Origin: Actinomycetes bacterium | GTDB taxonomy: Bacteria > Actinomycetota > Actinomycetes > Actinomycetales > Cellulomonadaceae | Length of the DNA stretch: 10,554 bases | Direction of reading: 5' to 3' | Assembly (NCBI GenBank): GCA_023388235.1 | Contig: JAEWGQ010000344.1 | Location: 1-10,554 of the forward strand | The notes under the pieces: generated by a model | Seen by the model: only the letters and a program-made list of their open reading frames with translations | The model's database searches: none | Told to the model about the DNA's origin: nothing | Shown here: piece after piece, positions 6,179 through 10,554 of the stretch | Position numbering within the stretch: the first letter of the stretch is position 1 | How the letters are laid out: the number at the start of each line of letters is the position of its first letter | Made by a program: the position numbers and the translations under genes

Positions 6179-6952
6179 ATGAGCCCCGCGCCGCCCGCCG
6201 GACGCCCGGCCGCCGGACGCCCGCCCGCCGGACGCGAGCCCGCCGCCCGGCCGCCGGTCGCGCTGGTCCGCCGCGCCCGCCGGGTGAACCGCGCGCTGGC
6301 GGTGCGCTGGCCCGACGCCCGCTGCGAGCTCGACTTCCGCAGCCCGCTGGAGCTGCTCGTCGCGACGGTGCTGTCGGCGCAGACGACGGACGTCCGCGTG
6401 AACCAGGTGACGCCCGCGCTGTTCGCCCGGTACCCCGACGCCGCGGCGTACGCGGGCGCCGACCCGGAGGAGCTGGAGGGCCTGATCCGGCCGACCGGGT
6501 TCTTCCGCGCGAAGGCCCGCTCGCTGCAGGGGATCGGCCGGGCGCTCGTCGAGCGGTTCGGCGGCGAGGTGCCGCCGCGGCTCGAGGACCTGGTGACCCT
6601 GCCGGGCGTGGGCCGCAAGACCGCGAACGTCGTGCTGGGCGACGCGTTCGGCGTCCCGGGCATCACCGTGGACACGCACGTCGGCCGGCTCGCCCGGCGC
6701 CTGGGCTGGACCACCGAGGACGACCCCGTGAAGGTCGAGCAGGACGTCGCCGCGCTGATCCCGCGCCCGGAGTGGACGCTCGTCAGCCACCGGCTGATCT
6801 TCCACGGCCGGCGCACCTGCCACGCGCGCACGCCCGACTGCGCGAGCTGCCCGCTGACCCGGGACTGCCCGTCCGCGCTCGTGCGCGTCCCCGCGCCGCC
6901 GGTGCAGGACGGACCGCCGCCGGCGGACGCGGCGCCCGGCGGCGGTGCCTAG
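6179..6952 (+). CDS. nth: Endonuclease III (DNA glycosylase/AP lyase)
   Basis: This 257-residue protein removes oxidised pyrimidines and nicks abasic sites in base-excision repair. The helix-hairpin-helix L-P-G-V-G-R-K147-T-A-N carries catalytic K147, and D165 follows in V-D-T-H-V; their spacing of 18 equals that of K120 and D138 in E. coli Nth. The C-terminal [4Fe-4S] loop is complete: C214-x6-C221-x2-C224-x5-C230. The protein is longer than the roughly 210-residue E. coli enzyme, owing to a Pro/Ala/Gly/Arg-rich N-terminal tail (about 1-27) that contains a 15-bp tandem repeat, and a Pro/Gly/Ala-rich C-terminal tail that overlaps a hairpin. The ATG fits the TACGCT promoter element. The TAG stop shares bases 6950-6951 with the stop of the converging hydrolase. 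Nth next to crp is conserved in Mycobacterium and Streptomyces. Confidence 0.95.
   Translation: MSPAPPAGRPAAGRPPAGREPAARPPVALVRRARRVNRALAVRWPDARCELDFRSPLELLVATVLSAQTTDVRVNQVTPALFARYPDAAAYAGADPEELEGLIRPTGFFRAKARSLQGIGRALVERFGGEVPPRLEDLVTLPGVGRKTANVVLGDAFGVPGITVDTHVGRLARRLGWTTEDDPVKVEQDVAALIPRPEWTLVSHRLIFHGRRTCHARTPDCASCPLTRDCPSALVRVPAPPVQDGPPPADAAPGGGA
6191..6235 (+). repeat. In-frame 15-bp tandem repeat in the nth N-terminal tail
   Basis: Three consecutive 15-base units lie at 6191-6205, 6206-6220 and 6221-6235. Units 1 and 3 are identical (CCGCCCGCCGGACGC) and unit 2 differs at one base. They encode [10 protein letters not shown] and P-P-A-G-R in codons 5-19. Because 15 is a multiple of three, copy-number changes would keep the frame. 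The tail is basic and probably disordered. Confidence 0.9.
6913..6946. terminator. Hairpin embedded in the nth 3' end, probable bidirectional terminator
   Basis: ACCGCCGCCGG at 6913-6923 pairs perfectly with CCGGCGGCGGT at 6936-6946, an 11-bp stem with a 12-base loop. It ends 3 bases before the nth stop and begins 2 bases after the stop of the leftward hydrolase gene. With no intergenic space here, this is the best candidate to end both converging transcripts. It lies within nth coding sequence for a Pro/Ala/Gly-rich tail. Confidence 0.55.
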
Positions 6953-7872
6953 GCCAGGTCGCGCAGCCAGTCGCGCAGCAGGCCGGTGACCCGCTCGGGC
7001 TCCTCCTCCGGCAGGTAGTGCCCGGCGCCGGAGAGCATCTCGAACCGGTAGTGCGACCCGAGCGCCCGCCCCACGGGGCCGTCGGCCATCGCGCGGGCCA
7101 CGGTGTAGCAGCCGTCGGAGCCGCCGTGCACCTGCAGCGTCGGCACCGCCTCGGCGGCGCGCAGCGCGTGCGCGTACCGCCGGCCGTCGGCGCGCGGGCC
7201 CGACCGGTACAGCCAGCGCACCTGCTCCAGCGCCGAGTGGGCGGCGAACGGGACCTGCGCGGCCCGCCGGTACAGGGCGAGCGCGGCGGGCTCGGGCCAG
7301 CGGGGACCGCCCCACTCGCGCAGCAGCCGGGCGACGAGGTCGCCGCGGGTCATCGCGCGCTCGGGGAGGTACGGCACCTGGATGGCGGCCATCCGCCGGG
7401 CCGCGCGGGTGCGCAGGCCGGACCGCGGGTCGGCGCGGCGCAGCAGCGGGTGCGGGGACGACAGCGCGACGACGCCGCGGGTCAGCTCCGGGTGGTACGC
7501 GGGCATCGCCCAGGCCACGTCACCGCCCCCGACGCCGTGCCCGACGACGACCGCCCGGTCGCAGCCGAGGGACCGGACGACGCCGGCGACGTCCCGCGTG
7601 AGGGTCGGCACGTCGTAGCCGATGGGCGGCTTGTCGGAGCCGCCGGTGCCGCGCAGGTCCATCGCGACGACGCGGTACCCGTCGGCCGCGACGGCGGGGA
7701 GCTGGTGGCGCCAGGTCCACCAGAGGCCCGGCAGGCCGTGCAGCAGCACCACGAGGGGTGCGTCACGGTCGTCGGGGCCGGCGACGGCGACGTGGAACCG
7801 CGCACCGTTCGCCGGGACGAAGTGGTGCCGCCACGGGCCGTCGAGCAGCAGGGCTGAGGAGTCGACGGTCAT
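6949..7872 (-). CDS. Alpha/beta hydrolase, EphE-like, with altered nucleophile site
   Basis: This 307-residue protein has the alpha/beta hydrolase fold of the epoxide hydrolase/haloalkane dehalogenase branch: H45-G-L-P-G oxyanion loop followed by [10 protein letters not shown]72[10 protein letters not shown], a Pro-rich cap region, the acid candidate D253 in H-G-G-S-D-G, and H285 in G-A-G-H-Y-L-P-E-E. The nucleophile elbow reads G111-H112-G113-V114-G115-G116, whereas the family normally has Asp (GHDWGG) or Ser (GHSxGG) at position 113. Activity as an epoxide hydrolase is therefore doubtful; it may be a pseudoenzyme or use another mechanism. The ATG at 7872 follows a TAGGTT hexamer by 8 bases, and nhaA ends 11 bases upstream, so read-through from nhaA is also likely. 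An ephE hydrolase occurs near this locus in Mycobacterium. Confidence 0.88.
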   Translation of the reverse strand: MTVDSSALLLDGPWRHHFVPANGARFHVAVAGPDDRDAPLVVLLHGLPGLWWTWRHQLPAVAADGYRVVAMDLRGTGGSDKPPIGYDVPTLTRDVAGVVRSLGCDRAVVVGHGVGGGDVAWAMPAYHPELTRGVVALSSPHPLLRRADPRSGLRTRAARRMAAIQVPYLPERAMTRGDLVARLLREWGGPRWPEPAALALYRRAAQVPFAAHSALEQVRWLYRSGPRADGRRYAHALRAAEAVPTLQVHGGSDGCYTVARAMADGPVGRALGSHYRFEMLSGAGHYLPEEEPERVTGLLRDWLRDLA

Positions 7873-7880
7873 CGGTGCCG

Positions 7881-7886
7881 AACCTA
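7881..7886 (-). promoter_or_regulatory. Possible -10 element of the hydrolase, overlapping the nhaA stop
   Basis: On the minus strand TAGGTT fits TANNNT and lies 8 bases before the ATG at 7872. Its first three bases are the TAG stop codon of nhaA. No ribosome binding site lies between it and the ATG. The hydrolase may be made from its own near-leaderless transcript, or only by read-through from nhaA. Confidence 0.4.
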
Positions 7887-9128
7887 CCGCGTCGGCGGCG
7901 CCGCCGGGTGGAGCCGGTGCTGGCGGTCCCGCCAGGCGAGCGCGGACCCACCCAGCAGGGCCGCCGTGGCCGACGCGAGCAGGATCGCGACCTTGAGGTG
8001 CTCGTCGTGCGCGCTGCCGGCGCCGAAGGCGAGCTCCCCGATCAGCAGGGAGACGGTGAACCCGATGCCGGCCAGCAGCCCGACGGCGCCCACGTCGCGC
8101 CAGTGCAGGTCCGGGGCGAGCTCCGCGTGCGTGAACCGGGCGACCAGCCACGTCGCCGCGAGGATGCCCAGCGGCTTGCCGACGACGAGCCCGAGGGCGA
8201 CGCCCTGCGCCACCGGGTCGCGCACGGCGTCGGCGAGCGCGCCGCCCGACAGGGTCACGCCGGCGGCGAAGACGGCGAACACCGGCACCGCGAACCCGGC
8301 GGAGACCGGGCGCCACCGGTGCTCGAGCCGCTCGGCGACCGACTCCTCCTCCCCGCCGCGCGCCAGGGCCGGTGCCGTGAAGCCCAGCAGGACCCCGGCG
8401 ATCGTGGCGTGCACCCCGGAGGCGTGCATGAGCGCCCAGGCGGTGACCGCCAGCACCAGCAGCGCGGCGTGCCCGGCGGGTCCCGGGCGGCGCACCCGGA
8501 CGAGCGCGGCGAACGCGGCGACCGCGACGACGGCCGCCCCGAGCCACAGCAGGTGCAGCCCGTCGGTGTAGACCACGGCGATGACCACGATCCCGAGCAG
8601 GTCGTCGACGACGGCGAGCGTGAGCAGGAACGCGCGCAGCGAGGCCGGCAGGCTGCGGCCCACGACGGACAGCACCGCGACGGCGAACGCGATGTCGGTC
8701 GCGGTGGGCACCGCCCAGCCGCGCAGCGCGTCGTCGGCCGCGCCGAGGTTCACGAGCACGAACAGCAGCGCGGGCACCAGCATCCCGCCGACCGCCGCGA
8801 CGACGGGGACGACCGCGGTGCGCAGCTCCCGGAGCTCGCCGGAGACGATCTCCCGCTTCAGCTCGAGGCCGACCACGAAGAAGAAGACGGCGAGCAGCCC
8901 GTCGGTCGCCCAGCCGGACAGCGACAGGTCGAGGTGCAGCGCGGCCGGTCCCACGACGGTCTCCGACACGGTGTCGTACGAGGCGGACCACGGGGAGTTC
9001 GCCCAGAGGAGGCCCACGACGGCCCCGATCAGCAGCAGGACGCCGCCGGTGCGCTCGGCGCGCAGCGTGTCGAGGAGGTTGCGCTCACCGCCGGGGGTGA
9101 GCGCGGCGAACAGGCGGCTCTGGGGCAC
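7884..9128 (-). CDS. nhaA: Na+/H+ antiporter NhaA
   Basis: This 414-residue integral membrane protein exchanges cytoplasmic Na+ (or Li+) for external protons, controlling pH and sodium. Family motifs are F-F-F-V-V-G-L-E-L-K-R-E (82-93), P141-T-A-T-D145-I-A-F-A in the unwound helix, the ion-binding pair D175-D176 in V-V-D-D-L-L-G-I (D163-D164 in E. coli), and K318-P-L-G, the counterpart of K300. About 11-12 hydrophobic segments are visible, near the usual 12; the length exceeds E. coli's 388 mainly through N- and C-terminal hydrophilic ends. The GTG at 9128 is preceded by AGGGAG with a 6-base gap. It lies downstream of glnR on the same strand with a 79-base gap containing two hairpins, so co-transcription with glnR is possible but not clear. 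Its stop lies 11 bases before the hydrolase. Confidence 0.95.
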   Translation of the reverse strand: MPQSRLFAALTPGGERNLLDTLRAERTGGVLLLIGAVVGLLWANSPWSASYDTVSETVVGPAALHLDLSLSGWATDGLLAVFFFVVGLELKREIVSGELRELRTAVVPVVAAVGGMLVPALLFVLVNLGAADDALRGWAVPTATDIAFAVAVLSVVGRSLPASLRAFLLTLAVVDDLLGIVVIAVVYTDGLHLLWLGAAVVAVAAFAALVRVRRPGPAGHAALLVLAVTAWALMHASGVHATIAGVLLGFTAPALARGGEEESVAERLEHRWRPVSAGFAVPVFAVFAAGVTLSGGALADAVRDPVAQGVALGLVVGKPLGILAATWLVARFTHAELAPDLHWRDVGAVGLLAGIGFTVSLLIGELAFGAGSAHDEHLKVAILLASATAALLGGSALAWRDRQHRLHPAAPPTR

Positions 9129-9141
9129 GGCGTCTCCCTGG

Positions 9142-9164
9142 GGTCGGCGGCGGGTTCGCCGACC
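9142..9164 (-). promoter_or_regulatory. Hairpin just upstream of the nhaA ribosome binding site
   Basis: GGTCGGCG (9142-9149) pairs perfectly with CGCCGACC (9157-9164), an 8-bp stem with a 7-base loop. It ends 13 bases before the nhaA start codon and lies next to the AGGGAG ribosome binding site. It could be the second half of a glnR terminator or a leader structure affecting nhaA translation. It does not resemble a riboswitch I can name. Confidence 0.4.
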
Positions 9165-9179
9165 AGACTTCCCGGCACA

Positions 9180-9201
9180 CCGCCGGCGATCCTACCGGCG
9201 G
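9180..9201 (-). terminator. Possible terminator after glnR
   Basis: CCGCCGG (9180-9186) pairs perfectly with CCGGCGG (9195-9201), a 7-bp GC stem with an 8-base loop, starting 6 bases past the glnR stop. There is no T-run. It could end or attenuate the glnR transcript before nhaA. Confidence 0.4.
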
Positions 9202-9207
9202 GGGCGG

Positions 9208-9936
9208 TCAGGCGTCGGCCGGGACCTCGGCGGGCGACGGCGCGGGCTCGGCCGACCGGCGGTCCTTCGGCGGGTCGAAGCGGTAGCCGACGTTGCGGAC
9301 GGTGCCGATGAGCTGCTCGTGCTCGGGACCGAGCTTGGCCCGCAGGCGCCGCACGTGCACGTCGACCGTGCGCGTGCCGCCGTAGTAGTCGTAGCCCCAG
9401 ACCTCCTGGAGCAGCTGCGCCCGGGTGAACACCCGGCCGGGGTGCTGCACGAGGTACTTGAGCAGCTCGAACTCCTTGTACGTGAGGTCGAGCGGGCGGC
9501 CCCGCAGCCGGGCGGTGTACCCGCCGGCGTCGATCATCAGCTCGCCGGACGAGATCTCCTGCGGGGAGTCGTCGTAGGACGAGGACGCCGCGCGCTCGAT
9601 GACGAGGCGGAAGCGCGCCTCGACCTCGGCCGGCGCCGCGTTCTCCAGGACGATGTCGTCGGCGCCCCACTCGGCGGTCACCACCGTCAGCCCGCCCTCG
9701 GTGAGCACCAGCACGAGGGGCACGGTCAGGCCGGTCGCGCGCAGCAGGCGGCAGGTGGTGCGGGCCGTCACCAGGTCGCGGCGCGCGTCGAGCACGACGA
9801 TGTCGGCGTCCGGCGCGTCCACGAGTGCGGACGGCTCGACGGGCAGCACCCGGACCCGGTGCGACAGCAGCCCCAGCGCGGGGAGCACCTGGGACGAACC
9901 GCCGGACGCGGGCGTGAGCAGCAGCAGGTCGGCCAC
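9208..9936 (-). CDS. glnR: GlnR-type orphan OmpR-family regulator of nitrogen metabolism
   Basis: This 242-residue protein matches actinobacterial GlnR, which controls glutamine synthetase, ammonium transport and nitrogen assimilation. The receiver domain (about 1-115) lacks the acidic pair and the lysine of a normal phospho-acceptor pocket; it keeps D50-A-R52, residues reported to form a charge-based dimer interface in GlnR without phosphorylation. The winged helix (about 135-222) contains [26 protein letters not shown] and [17 protein letters not shown], the OmpR recognition region in its GlnR form. No sensor kinase gene lies beside it. The GTG at 9936 is preferred: GGGAGGAGGG ends 6 bases upstream and the protein then begins V-A-D-L-L-L-L-T, as in other GlnR proteins; a GTG at 9969 would add 11 unlikely residues. 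A GTCAC repeat upstream suggests autoregulation. Confidence 0.93.
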   Translation of the reverse strand: MADLLLLTPASGGSSQVLPALGLLSHRVRVLPVEPSALVDAPDADIVVLDARRDLVTARTTCRLLRATGLTVPLVLVLTEGGLTVVTAEWGADDIVLENAAPAEVEARFRLVIERAASSSYDDSPQEISSGELMIDAGGYTARLRGRPLDLTYKEFELLKYLVQHPGRVFTRAQLLQEVWGYDYYGGTRTVDVHVRRLRAKLGPEHEQLIGTVRNVGYRFDPPKDRRSAEPAPSPAEVPADA

Positions 9937-9983
9937 TGGCGACCCTCCTCCCGTCCGAAGTGGGGACACGGTACCGCGCGAAA

Positions 9984-10011
9984 GTCACACCAAAGTGACC
10001 CTGTTCGTCAC
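9984..10011. promoter_or_regulatory. GlnR-box-like repeat in the glnR upstream region
   Basis: The plus strand reads GTCAC (9984-9988), six bases, GTGAC (9995-9999), seven bases, GTCAC (10007-10011). The first two are 11 bases apart, the repeat length of OmpR-family sites, and both fit the GTNAC half of the GlnR box (GTNAC-N6-GAAAC); the GAAAC half is not matched well. It lies 48-75 bases before the glnR start and about 80-105 bases before the divergent gene, so it could serve either. The area is locally AT-richer than its surroundings. Confidence 0.45.
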
Positions 10012-10090
10012 ATTCCTCCCGGTGGCTGACGCGGACGGGACGGCCGCGGTCCCCGGCCCCGTGCCGGGCGGGGGCGCTCCGTCTGCGAGG

Positions 10091-10554
10091 ATGGCCCGCG
10101 TGCAGGCGTCGAATCGTGCCGTGACCACGGCGGTCCTGGCGACGCTCGTCGCTGTCGCCGGCGTCCTCGCGGACGTCTCCCTCGCCGGGCGGGACGGGGT
10201 CGTGCTGGCCGCCCTCCTGGTGCTGCTCGTCCTGGCGTTCGCCGTCGGGCTGCCGCACCTCGCGGGCCTCCCCGCGCGGACCGGGAGCAGCGTGGTCATC
10301 GCGCTCGCCGGCGTGGCGGCCGTCGTCGTGGTGGACCTCACCCGCGGCGAGCCCCTGCTGGGCGACCTCCCGCTGGTGTTCGCCGGGGCGGTGCTCGCCG
10401 CGTTCGTCGCCGAGCTGGCGCGCCGCGACGGGCGCGAGCGCCTGGTGGAGTCCGTCGCCGGCACCGTCGCGGGCGCGCTCGTCGCGGTGTCCGCCGCCGG
10501 GTGGCTGGCCGCCGAGCGCACCGCCGCCGGGGACGCCGTCGTCGTGGCCGGGGC
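10091..10554 (+). CDS. Unknown multi-pass membrane protein, 3' end outside the window
   Basis: The frame stays open from the ATG at 10091 to the right edge, giving about 154 residues of a truncated protein. It is dominated by Ala/Val/Leu segments: about residues 11-30, 37-60, 66-84, 92-112 and 120-142 each look membrane-spanning, divided by short Arg/Asp/Glu loops such as R-R-D-G-R-E-R. I recognise no family. A GTG at 10100 may be the true start: GAGG (10087-10090) lies 9 bases before it, while the ATG has the same purines directly abutting. It is divergent from glnR across about 154 bases that contain the GTCAC repeat, so nitrogen control is possible but only inferred from position. The G/C-rich third positions agree with a real gene. 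Confidence 0.75.
   Translation, partial: MARVQASNRAVTTAVLATLVAVAGVLADVSLAGRDGVVLAALLVLLVLAFAVGLPHLAGLPARTGSSVVIALAGVAAVVVVDLTRGEPLLGDLPLVFAGAVLAAFVAELARRDGRERLVESVAGTVAGALVAVSAAGWLAAERTAAGDAVVVAG

Noticed and set aside
5561..7315. Leftward 584-codon open frame across nth and the RsiG-like gene
   Set aside because: It is antisense to nth, whose catalytic and Fe-S residues are complete, and is otherwise low-complexity Arg/Ala/Pro sequence.
9142..9201. Riboswitch upstream of nhaA
   Set aside because: Two short hairpins are present in the 79-base gap, but there is no conserved core or multi-stem junction matching a riboswitch class I know. Terminator or simple leader structure is more likely.
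7758..9311. Forward 517-codon open frame
   Set aside because: It is antisense to nhaA and the hydrolase; its His/Gln/Asp/Arg-rich composition is an antisense image of membrane-protein codons.
9995..10011. Crp site near glnR (TGTGA/TCACA-like halves)
   Set aside because: GTGA and TCAC are separated by 9 bases rather than 6, and the other GTCAC/GTGAC pair is in the opposite orientation to a CRP palindrome. A GlnR-type repeat explains the arrangement better.
1..10554. tRNA genes, CRISPR arrays, insertion sequences, phage genes or a defence island
   Set aside because: I saw no tRNA T-loop signature in the gaps, no evenly spaced repeats, no transposase or integrase motifs and no change in base composition. 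Every sizeable stretch is covered by ordinary chromosomal genes.

Overview
The window is extremely GC-rich (visibly above 70%) with strongly G/C-biased third codon positions. It carries actinobacterial hallmark genes: a WhiB-family Fe-S regulator, a GlxR-type Crp and a GlnR-type orphan response regulator. The best guess is an actinobacterium of the Micrococcales, perhaps Cellulomonas-like; the genus is inferred, not shown. The arrangement PASTA-PBP / WhiB / RidA / Crp / Nth / alpha-beta hydrolase matches a locus known from Mycobacterium (ponA2-whiB4-Rv3678c-crp-nth-ephE) and Streptomyces (wblA-crp-nth). It is therefore mostly a conserved chromosomal neighbourhood rather than an accessory island. 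No mobile element, CRISPR array, rRNA or tRNA gene was seen.

Layout. Positions 1-173 hold no supportable gene, apart from a hairpin that may end the first transcript. Reading leftwards, a class A penicillin-binding protein (1148-3559) is followed, with a 4-base overlap, by a membrane-anchored metallophosphoesterase (174-1151). A 247-base divergent control region separates the PBP from the WhiB gene (3807-4139). After WhiB, a promoter with no room for a leader drives a 53-residue DUF4177-like protein (4172-4333), which is coupled by a 4-base overlap to a RidA-family protein (4330-4806). A strong 18-bp hairpin sits between RidA and the convergent crp (4873-5550). Upstream of crp on the same strand is a 139-residue helical protein (5602-6021) resembling the RsiG family. 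Endonuclease III (6179-6952) is divergent from it and shares its stop-codon bases with the converging alpha/beta hydrolase (6949-7872). That hydrolase lies 11 bases behind nhaA (7884-9128). GlnR (9208-9936) is on the same strand, and a divergent, truncated membrane protein begins near 10091/10100 and runs off the right edge.

How it fits together. The left half joins cell-wall synthesis (PBP, phosphoesterase) with redox/developmental control (WhiB). The centre joins metabolite damage repair (RidA), cAMP-type global control (Crp), a possible relative of the c-di-GMP-dependent anti-sigma factor RsiG, and base-excision repair (Nth). The right half holds sodium/proton homeostasis (NhaA) and nitrogen control (GlnR). 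Several genes have a TANNNT hexamer 6-8 bases before the start codon and no Shine-Dalgarno sequence, which suggests leaderless transcripts. Others (whiB, crp, nhaA, glnR) have clear ribosome binding sites.

The most interesting points are the RsiG-like protein with degraded signature residues beside crp, the alpha/beta hydrolase with glycine at its nucleophile position, the shared CTAG stop codons with an 11-bp hairpin embedded in nth, a GlnR-box-like repeat upstream of glnR, and a near-consensus Crp site in front of crp.
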